Shown here: piece after piece, positions 24,834 to 37,619 of the stretch
Numbering within the stretch: position 1 is the first letter of the stretch
Layout: every line of letters starts with the position of its first letter
From: Microbacterium sp. Root61
GTDB taxonomy: Bacteria; Actinomycetota; Actinomycetes; Actinomycetales; Microbacteriaceae
Assembly (NCBI RefSeq): GCF_001427525.1
Contig: NZ_LMGU01000002.1
Location: 207,768-271,767 of the forward strand
Length of the DNA: 64,000 nucleotides
Direction of reading: 5' to 3'
Translations under genes and position numbers: made by a program
The notes under the pieces: model-generated
Database searches by the model: none
Told to the model about the DNA's origin: nothing
The model's input: only the letters and a program-made list of their open reading frames with translations

Positions 24834-25829
24834 ATGGATCTCGACGCTCTCACCGCCGCGCGGCGGGACGAGTGGGCCCGGCTCCACGAACTCAGCCGTA
24901 CGCGTCGCCTCACCGGCGACGAGGTCGACGAGCTGGTGGCGCGCTACCGCTCGGCCTCCGCGGATCTGGCTGACATCAAGACGTCCGCCGGGCGGACGGT
25001 CCAGGGCGACCATGTCTCCACCCTCCTGTCCCGCGCACGCCTGCGGCTGACGGGCAGCAGCGAGAACGTGGTGCGTCAGGTGCCGCGCTTCTTCGCCTAC
25101 CAGCTGCCCGCGGCGCTGTACCGCCTCCGCTGGACGACGCTCGTGATCGCGATCGCATTCATCGCGGTGGGGAGCCTGGTCGCGTTCTGGATCTCGGGGG
25201 ACCCTGCCCTGGTCGCGACGCTCGGTTCCGAGGCGCAGCTCGAGGAGTACGCCGAGAACAACTTCACCGACTACTACAGCGAGAATCCCGCCGCCGTGTT
25301 CGCGGGCACGGTGTGGACCAACAACGCCTGGATCGCCGCGCAGTGCGTGCTGTTCGGCATCACCGGGTTCTGGCCGGTGATGGTGCTGGTGCAGAACGCC
25401 ATCGGGGTGGGCACGGCCGCGGCGATCATGCTCGCGCACGGACGCGGCGACGTGTTCCTGCTCTACATCCTCCCGCACGGCCTGCTCGAACTCACCAGCA
25501 TCTTCGTGGCCGGCGCGGCCGGGCTGCACATCTTCTGGGCCTGGGTCGCCCCGGGCAGGCGCACGCGCGGCGAGTCGCTCGCAGCCGCTGGACGATCGCT
25601 CGCGACGGTCGCGATCGGCCTCGTGTTCGCACTCGCGCTGTCCGGCATCGTCGAGGGCTTCGTCACGGCACAGCCCTGGCCGTGGCCGGTGAAGATCGGC
25701 ATCGGCGCGTTGGCGTTGGCGGCGTTCCTGGTCTACATGCTGGTCGTCGGCGGACGCGCTGCACGCCGTGGGGAGACCGGCGACCTGACCGAGTACGAGT
25801 CGGGAACCCCCACTCTCGTCGCGGGCTGA
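24834..25829 (+). CDS. Stage II sporulation protein M family membrane protein
   Basis: A 331-aa protein with a soluble N-terminal helical part (residues 1-90, motif ARRDEWARLHEL) followed by about six hydrophobic segments. The NNAWIAAQCVLFGITGFWPV region and HGLLELTSIFVAGAAGLHI near the middle are the conserved core of the SpoIIM family. The organism type does not sporulate, so the name reflects family only; homologues in non-sporulating actinobacteria accompany RDD, DUF58 and MoxR genes and are thought to act at the envelope. ATG 24834 is set by the leaderless promoter. It is followed by the fur-katG pair. Confidence 0.85.
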   Translation: MDLDALTAARRDEWARLHELSRTRRLTGDEVDELVARYRSASADLADIKTSAGRTVQGDHVSTLLSRARLRLTGSSENVVRQVPRFFAYQLPAALYRLRWTTLVIAIAFIAVGSLVAFWISGDPALVATLGSEAQLEEYAENNFTDYYSENPAAVFAGTVWTNNAWIAAQCVLFGITGFWPVMVLVQNAIGVGTAAAIMLAHGRGDVFLLYILPHGLLELTSIFVAGAAGLHIFWAWVAPGRRTRGESLAAAGRSLATVAIGLVFALALSGIVEGFVTAQPWPWPVKIGIGALALAAFLVYMLVVGGRAARRGETGDLTEYESGTPTLVAG

Positions 25830-25846
25830 GGCGCTGCATCCGCCAG

Positions 25847-25861
25847 TTTGAGTCATTCAAA
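25847..25861. promoter_or_regulatory. Inverted repeat in the fur promoter, candidate Fur-family operator
   Basis: TTTGA, 5 nt, TCAAA forms a perfect 15-bp dyad that ends 6 bp before the -10 hexamer. It is the only AT-rich dyad in the region and is well placed for autorepression of fur-katG. Confidence 0.45.
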
Positions 25862-25867
25862 ACAAGC

Positions 25868-25873
25868 TAGGAT
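25868..25873 (+). promoter_or_regulatory. -10 hexamer TAGGAT for fur-katG
   Basis: TAGGAT with exactly 6 nt to ATG 25880, leaderless type. Confidence 0.5.
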
Positions 25874-25879
25874 GAGAGC

Positions 25880-26323
25880 ATGACGTCCGGCCGCGCTCTG
25901 CCCCTCGAGGGGATGGATGCCGCCGAGCGGATCCGCGCCGCCGGGCTCCGGGTGACCGACTCGCGCAGGGCAGTCGTGGAGGCACTGCACCAGCGCCCGC
26001 ACGCGAGCGCCGACGAGCTGTACCGCACCGTCGCGCTGTCGGTTCCGCAGACCAGTCTGCAGTCCGTCTACAACGCGCTCGCCGACTTCGTGGATGCCGG
26101 ACTCGTGCGTCGCATCGAGCCCGCCGGCCGACCCGGTCTGTTCGAGCTGCGCGTGGATGACAACCACCACCACGTCGTCTGCTCCCGGTGCGGCGCGGTC
26201 CAGGACGTCGACTGCGCCCACGGCGCGGCCCCCTGCCTGGATCCCGCCGACACCCACGGCTTCACGATCACTGTCGCGGAAGTGACGTTCTGGGGCGTGT
26301 GCCCCACCTGCGCCGCCTCCTGA
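25880..26323 (+). CDS. furA: Fur-family transcriptional repressor (FurA/CatR type)
   Basis: A 147-aa Fur protein. The winged helix spans residues 10-85 (TDSRRAVVEAL, SLQSVYNALADF), followed by the HHH motif (96-98) and two CxxC pairs, C101/C104 and C141/C144, which bind structural zinc. Its place 31 nt upstream of katG is the furA-katG arrangement known from mycobacteria and Streptomyces, where FurA/CatR represses both genes until oxidised by peroxide. Iron sensing is less likely because of this linkage. The start follows the leaderless rule, and the dyad at 25847-25861 is the probable self-operator. Confidence 0.88.
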   Translation: MTSGRALPLEGMDAAERIRAAGLRVTDSRRAVVEALHQRPHASADELYRTVALSVPQTSLQSVYNALADFVDAGLVRRIEPAGRPGLFELRVDDNHHHVVCSRCGAVQDVDCAHGAAPCLDPADTHGFTITVAEVTFWGVCPTCAAS

Positions 26324-26339
26324 CTCCCAGCCCACCTGA

Positions 26340-28649
<2,310 letters not shown>

Positions 28650-28662
28650 CGCTCACACATGC

Positions 28663-28696
28663 AGAACGCCCCGCCTCGAAAGAGGCGGGGCGTTCT
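28663..28696. terminator. Bidirectional terminator between katG and the aquaporin gene
   Basis: Perfect 15-bp stem, AGAACGCCCCGCCTC (28663-28677) and its complement (28682-28696), closed by a GAAA tetraloop. It lies 14 bp from both stop codons of the convergent genes. Confidence 0.9.
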
Positions 28697-28709
28697 GTCG
28701 TACCGGGTA

Positions 28710-29492
28710 CTACTTGGTGCGGGCCTCGGCCTGCAGCGGCTGAGCCGGGGTCGGCTCGAACAGTCCGCGGTGCAGGAGGCCGGCCAGCAGACCGCCGACG
28801 AGCGGGAACAGGATGAAGACCCAGAGCTGCGCCAGCGCATCGCCGCCGCCGTAGATCGCGGTCGCGATCGAACGGGCCGGGTTGACCGACGTGTTGTCGA
28901 TCGGGATGGAGGCGAGGTGGATGAACGTCAGCGTGAGGCCGATCGAGATGCCTGCGAAGCCGGTCGCGCCGCGCCGCGCGTGGGTGACTCCGAGGATCAC
29001 GAGGATGAAGACCGCCGTGAAGAGGATTTCCGCGATGATCGCCGATCCGAGACCGAAACCGCCGGGCGAGTGCTCGCCGTAGCCGTTGCTCGCGAATCCG
29101 CTGTCCTGCGCGTTGGCGAGCCAGCCGTCGGTACCGAAGAGGCCGATCAGGACGATCAGGGTCGTACCGACGGCGCCACCGACGATCTGGGCGACCAGGT
29201 AGCCCGGGACGTCCTTCCAGGCGAACCTGCCTGCGGCGGCAAGACCGAAGGTCACGGCGGGGTTGAAGTGGCCGCCCGAGATCGGGCCCCACGCGTAGAT
29301 ACCGGCCATCAGGGTGAGGCCGAACGCGAGGGCGACGCCCACGAATCCGACACCGAGAGAGGTCCCGTTCGCGCTGGCTCCGAAATCTGAGGCGAAGAGG
29401 GCTGTGCTGATCGATCCGAAAACGAGGACGAACGTGCCGAGTGCTTCGGCGACGAGCTTGTTCGCCGTGCTCGGGGTGGTGTTATCCGACAT
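28710..29492 (-). CDS. Aquaporin (MIP family, AqpZ-like)
   Basis: A 260-aa channel with six hydrophobic helices and the two half-helix motifs HFNPAVT and SVNPARS that meet in the pore. The loop before the second NPA (IPIDNTS) is like that of AqpZ water channels rather than GlpF glycerol channels, which carry a larger insertion with NPAxD. A water role, or peroxide passage (peroxiporin), is possible; the neighbouring furA-katG makes a peroxide link tempting but unproven. GAAAGGAG precedes ATG 29492. The C-terminal tail is short and ends in EARTK. Confidence 0.88.
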   Translation of the reverse strand: MSDNTTPSTANKLVAEALGTFVLVFGSISTALFASDFGASANGTSLGVGFVGVALAFGLTLMAGIYAWGPISGGHFNPAVTFGLAAAGRFAWKDVPGYLVAQIVGGAVGTTLIVLIGLFGTDGWLANAQDSGFASNGYGEHSPGGFGLGSAIIAEILFTAVFILVILGVTHARRGATGFAGISIGLTLTFIHLASIPIDNTSVNPARSIATAIYGGGDALAQLWVFILFPLVGGLLAGLLHRGLFEPTPAQPLQAEARTK

Positions 29493-29614
29493 CGCGGACT
29501 CCTTTCATCGTCGCGACTGTATCGCCACGATTGCGCTGTGCGGACGCTATGAGTCGTGTGTCCTGAGAATTCCCTCAGAGTTGGCGTGTCGTGCCGCCGC
29601 CGGCCATGCGCGGA

Positions 29615-30922
29615 TCAGAGGCGTCCGGCGGCCTTCAGAGCGATGTAGCGGTCGGCGATGCGGGGAGGCAGCGACTCGGGCGTGTCGGCGATGGCTTCGC
29701 CCCCGGCGCGCCCGATCGCGGCGGCCAGGAGCGCGGCATCGCGGAGCGTGCGCTCGGCGGATGCCGCGCGGTACACCTCGTCGGAGGTGGTGCGCTGTGC
29801 GGCGATCTCGTGCAGCGCCGTATCGGTCGCGCTGCCCACCAGCACGTGCGCGCGGCGGGTGAGCTGCGGCAGCGATCCGAGCAGCCCGCGGGCCGAGTCC
29901 GCCGCGTCCTGTGCGGTCAGGAGAACGACCAGCGATGGGCGGGAGGTGAGCGCGCGCACCTGGGCGAACGCGGCATCCCAATCCGTGTCGATCAGCTGCG
30001 GCTCGACGGGCGCCATCGCGTCCACGAGCGCCGGCAGGAGGGCGGCGCCGTCGACGCCGGTGACCCGCGCGCGCACGACGCGATCGAACATCACGAGATG
30101 CACGTGGTCGCCGGCGCGGGTCGCGAGGGCGGAGAGGAGGAGCGCGGCCTCCATCGCGGCATCCAGACGCACGGCGTCGCCTACGCGCGCGGCGGAGGTG
30201 CGGCCGGTGTCGATGAGGATCACGACGTGCCGGTCGCGCTCGGGGCGCCAGGTGCGCAGCATCGTGCTGCCGGCCCGCGCGCTCGCCCGCCAGTCGATCG
30301 AGCGCACGTCGTCCCCGCGCACGTACTCGCGCAGCGAATCGAACTCGGTGCCCTGCCCGCGCACCTGCACGCTGGTGTTGCCGTCCAGCTCGCGCAGCCG
30401 CGCCAGGCGGGAGGGGAGATGGCGGCGGGAGGCGAACGGCGGCAGGACGCGGATCGCCCCGGGTGCGACGATCCGGGCCTGGCGACCGGCCAGGCGGAGT
30501 GGACCGTCGGAGCGGATCACCACGAAGTCGCTGGACAGTTCGCCGCGCCGCCGCGGGAGCAGCGGGACCGTCACACGACGGTTCTCGCCGGCCGGCACGT
30601 CGAGGGGGATGCGTGCGGGCGCTGCTCCGGCGGTGGGCTGCCAGGCATCGCGCAGCAAGCCGTGCAGGCGGCGGTGCGTCGGGTTGTGCACCCGCACGAT
30701 CGTCTCCACCCGCTCGCCCAGCCTGGCGCGGCGCGGGATCGACCGCTCGATCCGCATCTGGCGCGGGTCGGCGGCCGCCGCTGCGTCGGCGAGTGCGACG
30801 CCCAGGCACACGAGCAGCCACGCCAGCGCGGTCAGCCATGCATCCGCACCCGCGAGGGAGAGCAGGATGACGGGCACCACGCCGAGACCGACGAGGAGGG
30901 GAAGACGACCGGTGAGGTACAC
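29615..30922 (-). CDS. DUF58 domain protein
   Basis: A 435-aa protein with two N-terminal transmembrane segments (about residues 9-50), a beta-rich middle part, and the DUF58 core GTEFDSLREYVRGDDVRSIDW near residues 195-215, followed by a von Willebrand A-like domain (VVILIDTGRTS). DUF58 proteins accompany MoxR ATPases and are thought to be their membrane-linked partners or substrates in envelope maturation. It starts with GTG 30922, 6 nt after the moxR stop. It is last in a five-gene operon (membrane protein, DUF4129, DUF4350, MoxR, DUF58), the first three junctions of which overlap. Confidence 0.87.
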   Translation of the reverse strand: MYLTGRLPLLVGLGVVPVILLSLAGADAWLTALAWLLVCLGVALADAAAAADPRQMRIERSIPRRARLGERVETIVRVHNPTHRRLHGLLRDAWQPTAGAAPARIPLDVPAGENRRVTVPLLPRRRGELSSDFVVIRSDGPLRLAGRQARIVAPGAIRVLPPFASRRHLPSRLARLRELDGNTSVQVRGQGTEFDSLREYVRGDDVRSIDWRASARAGSTMLRTWRPERDRHVVILIDTGRTSAARVGDAVRLDAAMEAALLLSALATRAGDHVHLVMFDRVVRARVTGVDGAALLPALVDAMAPVEPQLIDTDWDAAFAQVRALTSRPSLVVLLTAQDAADSARGLLGSLPQLTRRAHVLVGSATDTALHEIAAQRTTSDEVYRAASAERTLRDAALLAAAIGRAGGEAIADTPESLPPRIADRYIALKAAGRL

Positions 30923-30928
30923 GACGAC

Positions 30929-31902
<974 letters not shown>

Positions 31903-31906
<4 letters not shown>

Positions 31907-33069
31907 GGACGGTTCCTTTCCGGCCGGACGGCGTTGCGCACGGCGGTCTCGAGTTCGTGCAGGCGGTCGCTGAGCGCGACCAGCTGGGCGTCGGTGGTGG
32001 GCAGGTCATCGAGGAGGATGCCGCGCACCACGCGCGGATCGGCACCCACCCGGTCGGCGGCGGCATCGGCGATCTCACCGGCGGAGGCGACCGGACCGAG
32101 TCCCAGCATCCGTGCGATCCGCTCCAGCGTGCCGATCCGCAGCTGATCCGCGGCGTGCACGGCATCGCGGGCGCGGGCGTACAGGCGCGCGCGTCCCTCG
32201 GTCGTCTCGGACGCCCGCACGGTGACGGGGAGCCGCTCGGCCACGAGCGGGCCGAACCGGCGGCCCTTCCAGATCGCGGCCGCCAGCGCGGCACCCAGCA
32301 GGAGCACGATCGCGGGGCTGACCCACGGCGGGGTGAGCTCTCCGAGCGAAGCGGCGCCCTCCACGGGATCGACGTCGCCGAGACCGGGCACGTACCAGAC
32401 GAGACGGGGCCGGCTGCCGAGCAGTCCGACGCCGAGGGCCGCGTTGCCCTCTTCGGCGAGGTGCTCGTTCGTGAGGACCGCGCGCCCGTCCACGGCCGCG
32501 CTGCCGTCGCCGAGGAGCAGCCCGAATGCCTCGTCGACGGGGTAGCAGCCCTTCGTGCCGTCGCCCGGGAGGAATACCGTGCCGATCGTGGCCGGGCCGG
32601 CGCGATCCGCGACCTCCGCGGAGCACGACGGGTCGACGCCCCCGAGCGGGGCGGCACCGCCGGGCAGCGCGTCGGGGAACAGCAGGCGCAGCCCCCGCGC
32701 ACGCGGGTCGATGAGCACGACATCGGTCGCGGCATCCATCACCGTTTCCAGAGCGTCGTCGGACAGCAGGGGACTGTCGGCGAGAGCCAGGGTCGCCGGC
32801 CCCGCCGCAAGGGCCTCCAGCACGGCCTCGCGGTCGCGGACGACCTCGACCTCGATGCCCTGGTCGCGCAGGATCTGCGCCAGTGCGCGCGTGCCCTGCG
32901 GCCCGGCGGAGTCGGGGTCGAGCACATCGCGCTGAGCCCATTGGCCGGCGCCGGACAGCAGGGCCCCGGCGACGCCCACGACGACGAGCGCGACCACGAT
33001 CGCCGCCCAGCCGAGCAGGCCGCGACGGCGCGAGGGCGGGCGGACCGGATCCGCGATGGTGACCGTCAC
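31903..33069 (-). CDS. DUF4350 domain membrane protein
   Basis: A 388-aa protein with an N-terminal transmembrane helix (about residues 18-40), an external DUF4350 domain resembling a glutamine-amidotransferase-like fold (PQGTRALAQILRDQGIEVEVV start, DVVLIDPR later), a second helix near 255-275 (WVSPAIVLLLGAALAAAIW) and a cytoplasmic helical tail. Function is unknown; it is a constant member of actinobacterial MoxR operons. GTG 33069 overlaps the DUF4129 stop (GTGA) and its own stop overlaps moxR (ATGA). Confidence 0.83.
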
Positions 33070-33731
33070 AGGGGCGCCGCCTCGAGCAGAGCCTGGGCGA
33101 CGGAGGTCTGGGAGCGGACGGCATCGTCGACGGTCACGACGCGGCGGTACAGCTCAGGCGTTCCGGGACGTCGCAGGTAGCGCACGTCGTCGAAGGCGCT
33201 CGCCGCCTCATCCAGATCGACAGCGGATGCCGGGAAGGCTCGGCCGGCGGCGCGGGCGAAGGCGTGCACGGTCGCGCCCGGTGGGGCTTCGACGGCGCCG
33301 CGCTCGTCGAGACCGCGGGCCAGCGCCCGGAACCGCAGCACGATCGCCGCATCCCATTCGTCACGGGAGGCGTGGGATGCCGCAGCGCGGCGCAGTTCGT
33401 CGGCGGTGCGCCGCTCGGCCGTGCCGAACAGCTCCGCCGTGGCGACGCGCGATCGGCGGAGTGCGCGCGGGCGACCCCAGATCAACAGGGCGACGACGAT
33501 GATGACGATCACGACGACGGCGGCCACGACGGCCAGGATCGGCGCCCAGCCGCCGGACAGCTGGGTGCCGAACAGGCTCGCGAGGAAGTCGCCGATCGCC
33601 CGCGCGATCAGGTCCAGCGGCGTCGGCTGGGCCGCCGTGTAGACGGGGTCGGACAGCTCCTGCTCTGCCCAACGACGGGCCTCGTCGCCGTCGGGTGTCG
33701 GAAGCGGCACGGACGCCAGCACGCGGCTCAC
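33066..33731 (-). CDS. DUF4129 domain membrane protein
   Basis: A 221-aa protein. Residues 1-60 are external (EARRWAEQELSDPVY), one transmembrane segment follows at about 66-90 (ILAVVAAVVVIVIIVVALLIW), and the C-terminal cytoplasmic DUF4129 domain contains EWDAAIVLRFRALARGLDERG. GTG 33731 overlaps the stop of the upstream membrane-protein gene (GTGA), which decides the start. Function unknown; DUF4129 is often fused to transglutaminase-like proteins or found with MoxR. Here it is a stand-alone short form. Confidence 0.82.
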   Translation of the reverse strand: MSRVLASVPLPTPDGDEARRWAEQELSDPVYTAAQPTPLDLIARAIGDFLASLFGTQLSGGWAPILAVVAAVVVIVIIVVALLIWGRPRALRRSRVATAELFGTAERRTADELRRAAASHASRDEWDAAIVLRFRALARGLDERGAVEAPPGATVHAFARAAGRAFPASAVDLDEAASAFDDVRYLRRPGTPELYRRVVTVDDAVRSQTSVAQALLEAAPL

Positions 33732-35068
33732 GCCCACGGCGACTCGGGGTCGATGCCGTCGGTGCCGGGCGCGGTCCAGCGCGTCGGCGTGGGCGGAGCG
33801 TCCGTGCTCGGCGCGGCGGGCGGTGCAGGTGGTGCGGGTGGGTACGCAGGCGCGGGCGGACCGTAGCCGGGCGGGGGAGCGGCATAGCCGGGGGCCGGCG
33901 GGGGATAGCCGGGACCGGGCTGCGGGTAGCCCGGTGCGGGGGCATACCCCGGCGCGGGCGGATAGCCGGTGTACGCGGGCGGGTAGGTCGGATACGGCGG
34001 GGGCACCGGCGTGCCGAGGCGGGGGGCGAGCTCGCGTCCGACGTGCTCGCGGTACGGATCGGGCAGGCTCGTGGCCCCGGCATCCCGCTTCTCCACGTAC
34101 GCGAGCAGGTCGAGGTCGAGGCCTTCGCGCCGCATGCGGCAGTCGATGTAGATGAGGGAGGTGGCCGTGGCCTGGACTACGACGGCGACGGCCTGGATTG
34201 CGAACGTGATGATCTGGGTCAGCAGGGCGCCGATGAGGATCGCGATGAGCGTACCCGGCTCCGGGTCGCCGGTCGGCGAGATCACCGTGGTGAGGCCGCT
34301 GGAGAGCAGGGACAGCGGGATGCTGACAGCCTGCGCGATGGCGCCGAACAGGAAGGAGATCAGCACGATGATGCCCAGTGCGGGCCAGAAGCGTCCGCGG
34401 ATGAGGCGCCAGGCGCGGGCGATCGCGCCGAAGATCGTGGCGTGCTCGATGATGATCGTCGCCGGCACGAGCAGGAGCTTCGTGGAGATCCAGAGGGTCA
34501 GCGGGATGGCGGTCAGGATGACTACCACCGTCAGCCCGATCGCCACGGGCAGTGCCGCGAACCCGATCGCCACCAGGGCGCCGACGACCACGGCGACCAG
34601 CAGCACGACGGCGAGCGTCAGCAGCAGCGAATAGCCGATCAGCCGCCACACGACCGGCTTGACCCGCTGCCAGATCATCCGCAGCGTGAGCTTCTCGGCC
34701 ACGACGGCGTGCGCGACCTCGCTCACCACGACACCTTGCACGAGAGTGCTGAGCACTCCGGTCAGCAGTCCCAGGACGAACCCGGTGACCGCGGTCAGCG
34801 CGATGGAACCGGCCATGATGGCCTCGAACTCGTCCGAGCCGGGGCGGACCGTGTCGAGCCGGGAGAACGTCAGCCAGGCGACGCCGCCGATGCCGACGAT
34901 CATCAGGGTGTACGCCAGCGCCTGGATGCCGAGCGCGAACCCGAGCAGGACCCGTGGGTTGTGCCGCAGCGCGACGAACGAGCGTCCCAGGATGGTGCCG
35001 AACGTGAGCGGATGGAGGGGGATGATCCCGGGACGGGATGCCGGTGTCCAGGCCGGATACGCGGTCAC
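33728..35068 (-). CDS. Membrane protein with Pro/Gly/Tyr-rich tail (first gene of MoxR operon)
   Basis: A 446-aa protein with about six to seven hydrophobic segments between residues 35 and 320, resembling the membrane domain family seen beside glycerophosphodiester phosphodiesterases. Residues 345-430 are an irregular repeat of Pro, Gly, Tyr and Ala (PGYPPPAPGYA-like units), probably disordered and cytoplasmic. GTG 35068 has an excellent GAGGAGG ribosome site. It heads the five-gene DUF4129-DUF4350-MoxR-DUF58 operon and is divergent from mtrA with 155 bp between, which must hold both promoters. Function unknown. Confidence 0.78.
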   Translation of the reverse strand: MTAYPAWTPASRPGIIPLHPLTFGTILGRSFVALRHNPRVLLGFALGIQALAYTLMIVGIGGVAWLTFSRLDTVRPGSDEFEAIMAGSIALTAVTGFVLGLLTGVLSTLVQGVVVSEVAHAVVAEKLTLRMIWQRVKPVVWRLIGYSLLLTLAVVLLVAVVVGALVAIGFAALPVAIGLTVVVILTAIPLTLWISTKLLLVPATIIIEHATIFGAIARAWRLIRGRFWPALGIIVLISFLFGAIAQAVSIPLSLLSSGLTTVISPTGDPEPGTLIAILIGALLTQIITFAIQAVAVVVQATATSLIYIDCRMRREGLDLDLLAYVEKRDAGATSLPDPYREHVGRELAPRLGTPVPPPYPTYPPAYTGYPPAPGYAPAPGYPQPGPGYPPPAPGYAAPPPGYGPPAPAYPPAPPAPPAAPSTDAPPTPTRWTAPGTDGIDPESPWA

Positions 35069-35223
35069 GGGGCCTCCTCGTGCTCAGACTCGTCACTATC
35101 GTGTCACACGCCACCGAACAAGCTGAGCGTGTGTCCAGCCCTGGTCGATTACTCTGTGGAGAACGCACGGGGGAAGCGCGCACCGCTGCGACCCCGGCAC
35201 GACGCAAAGGACGACGCGTTCAT

Positions 35224-35904
35224 ATGACTTCACGCATTCTGGTTGTCGACGACGACACCGCCCTCGCAGAGATGATCGGCATCGTCCTGCGCACCGAGGG
35301 ATTCGAGACGGTGTTCTGTGCCGACGGCGCCAAGGCGGTCGACATCTGGCGCTCCGAGCGACCCGATCTGATCCTGCTGGATCTGATGCTGCCGGGCATG
35401 GACGGCATCGAGATCTGCACGCGGATCCGCGCGGAATCCGGCATCCCGATCATCATGCTGACCGCGCGCACCGACACGGCCGACGTCGTCCGCGGCCTCG
35501 AGGTCGGCGCCGACGACTACATCGTCAAGCCCTTCAACCCGAAGGAGCTGGTCGCCCGCATCCGCACCCGTCTGCGTCCGTCCGCGCAGCCGGCGAGCGA
35601 GGTGCTGCGCATCGGCGATCTCACCGTGGACGTCGCGGCCCATGAGGTGCGACGCGGCGATGACGCGATCGCCCTGACGCCGCTCGAGTTCGAGCTGCTC
35701 GTCGCGCTCGCCGCCAAGCCGCAGCAGGTCTTCTCCCGCGAGATGCTGCTCGAGCAGGTGTGGGGCTACCACTACAAGGCCGACACGCGCCTCGTCAACG
35801 TGCACGTCCAGCGGCTGCGCGCCAAGGTCGAGCTCGACCCCGACAACCCCAAGATCGTCACCACGGTCCGCGGCGTGGGCTACCGCGCCGGCGCCGTGGT
35901 CTAG
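35224..35904 (+). CDS. mtrA: Response regulator MtrA
   Basis: A 226-aa OmpR/PhoB-type regulator. The receiver domain has the acidic triad start VVDDD, phospho-acceptor D53 in LLDLMLPG and the conserved Lys in IVKPFNP; the C-terminal winged helix ends with the DNA-contact segment RLVNVHVQRLRAKVE and VRGVGYRAG. MtrA controls cell division, osmotic response and wall hydrolases in actinobacteria, and represses antibiotic pathways in Streptomyces. It is followed by its kinase gene after 8 nt and by lpqB, the standard cluster. An AAAGGA site stands upstream of ATG 35224. Confidence 0.95.
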   Translation: MTSRILVVDDDTALAEMIGIVLRTEGFETVFCADGAKAVDIWRSERPDLILLDLMLPGMDGIEICTRIRAESGIPIIMLTARTDTADVVRGLEVGADDYIVKPFNPKELVARIRTRLRPSAQPASEVLRIGDLTVDVAAHEVRRGDDAIALTPLEFELLVALAAKPQQVFSREMLLEQVWGYHYKADTRLVNVHVQRLRAKVELDPDNPKIVTTVRGVGYRAGAVV

Positions 35905-35912
35905 AGCACGCC

Positions 35913-37619
35913 ATGGGTCCGGCGACGGCGGCGGTCGCGGCATCCCGTCCGAAGATGGCGGTTTGGCGCGATTGGCGTTCCTGGCCGGAGAACCTCGCGT
36001 CGCTGTGGCGCCGATCGCTGCGGTTCCGCACGATCCTCATCACGTTGGCGCTCACCGCGCTGGCGATCCTGGTGGCGTGCATCTGGATGGCGGTGACCAT
36101 TCAGAACGACCTGTTCACGTCGCGCCGGGATCAGGTGCTGGACGACTCGCAGCGTGCGACCCAGGCGGCCCAGCTGCAGTTGGACAACGCGGCGGTGCAG
36201 GGCGATGCCGCCCAGACCCAGCTGCTGTGGTCCAGTGTGCAGCGCACGCTCGGCGAGCGCTCCTCGACGAACTCGATCGCCGCGTTCCGCATCGACCAGA
36301 CGCCGTCCGCGATCGCTCCGCAGAACTTCACCTCGGGGGCGCTGGAGAGCGTCGACCTCATCTCGGAGTCGCTGCGCAGCGCCGTGCGCGACGACGCGTC
36401 CAAGCAGTGGTGGCAATCGGTGGCGCTGCCGCTGTCGGACGGCGGCGTCGAGCCGGGCATCGTTGTCGGTCAGCAGCTGCAGCTGCCGAGCGTCGGCCCT
36501 TACGAGCTGTACTTCGCCTACGACCTCGGGAGCGCCCCGCAGACCCTCGGCTTCATCCAAGGCACCCTGTGGGTGGTCGGGATCGGGCTCATCCTGCTCA
36601 TCGGCGCCATCGCCTGGTTCGTGCTGCGCTCGGTCACGACGCCGATCGGCGAGGCGGCCGAGACCAGTGCGCGCCTGGCGGCGGGCGATCTCGGCGTGCG
36701 GCTCCCGGTGCGCGGCGAGGACGAGTTCGCCACGCTGGGCCGTTCGTTCAACGCGATGGCCGACAGCCTGGAGTCGCAGATCAAGGAGCTCGCCGACCTA
36801 TCGCTCGTGCAGCAGCGCTTCGTTTCGGACGTCTCGCACGAACTGCGCACGCCGCTGACGACCATCCGGCTCGCGGCCGACATGATCAACGACCACCGCG
36901 ACGACTTCGAGCCCGGCACGGCGCGCGCCGCGGAGCTGCTGAACGCCCAGGTGCAGCGGTTCGAGACGCTGCTGACCGACCTGCTCGAGATCAGCCGCTA
37001 CGACGCCGGCTCGGTGCAGCTCGAGCTGGAGCCCACGAGCCTGGCACATCTCGCGGAGGACGTCATCGGATCGATGCAGCAGCTCGCCGATCAGCACCAC
37101 ACCGACGTGCGGCTCGTCGCTCCGGGCGGGTACTCCCCGGTGGAGATGGACCCCCGGCGCGTGCGCCGCGTGGTGCGCAACCTGCTCGGCAATGCGATCG
37201 AGCACGGCGAGGGGCGGCCGATCGTGGTGACCGTGGACAGCGACCAGCAGAGCGTCGCGATCGGCGTGCGCGACTACGGGCTCGGCATGAAGCCCGACGA
37301 CGTGGACCGGGTGTTCGACCGCTTCTGGCGCGCCGACCCTTCGCGCAAGCGCACCATCGGCGGCACGGGGCTGGGGCTCTCGATCTCCCTCGGTGACGCA
37401 CGCCTGCACGGCGGTGAACTCGCGGTGTGGTCGGAGCTCGGACGCGGCACGCACTTCGTGCTGACCCTGCCGCGTCAGAACGGCCGGATCGAGGGCGCCT
37501 CGCCCATCCCGGCGGATCCCGGCGAGGACGACATCTCCGCGGTCGACGCGCTGGGTCTGACCCAGCCGATCATCGTGCCGAAGGATGCCTCGTCCACGTC
37601 GAAGGGGGGTCGCACATGA
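35913..37619 (+). CDS. mtrB: Sensor histidine kinase MtrB
   Basis: A 568-aa membrane kinase. Two transmembrane segments (about 43-65 and 213-237) flank an external sensor domain of roughly 150 residues; HAMP follows, then HisKA with H309 in VSDVSHELRTP, and an ATPase domain with the N box (NLLGNAIEHGEG), DYGLGMK and GGTGLGLSIS. It phosphorylates MtrA in response to envelope or osmotic state, modulated in mycobacteria by LpqB. The start is 8 nt after mtrA, and the stop overlaps lpqB in ATGA. The C-terminal 60 residues after LTLPR are a variable acidic tail. Confidence 0.95.
   Translation: MGPATAAVAASRPKMAVWRDWRSWPENLASLWRRSLRFRTILITLALTALAILVACIWMAVTIQNDLFTSRRDQVLDDSQRATQAAQLQLDNAAVQGDAAQTQLLWSSVQRTLGERSSTNSIAAFRIDQTPSAIAPQNFTSGALESVDLISESLRSAVRDDASKQWWQSVALPLSDGGVEPGIVVGQQLQLPSVGPYELYFAYDLGSAPQTLGFIQGTLWVVGIGLILLIGAIAWFVLRSVTTPIGEAAETSARLAAGDLGVRLPVRGEDEFATLGRSFNAMADSLESQIKELADLSLVQQRFVSDVSHELRTPLTTIRLAADMINDHRDDFEPGTARAAELLNAQVQRFETLLTDLLEISRYDAGSVQLELEPTSLAHLAEDVIGSMQQLADQHHTDVRLVAPGGYSPVEMDPRRVRRVVRNLLGNAIEHGEGRPIVVTVDSDQQSVAIGVRDYGLGMKPDDVDRVFDRFWRADPSRKRTIGGTGLGLSISLGDARLHGGELAVWSELGRGTHFVLTLPRQNGRIEGASPIPADPGEDDISAVDALGLTQPIIVPKDASSTSKGGRT

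Noticed and set aside
28710..29492. Glycerol facilitator (GlpF)
   Set aside because: Second NPA region and loop lengths match AqpZ-like water channels and no glycerol genes are adjacent.
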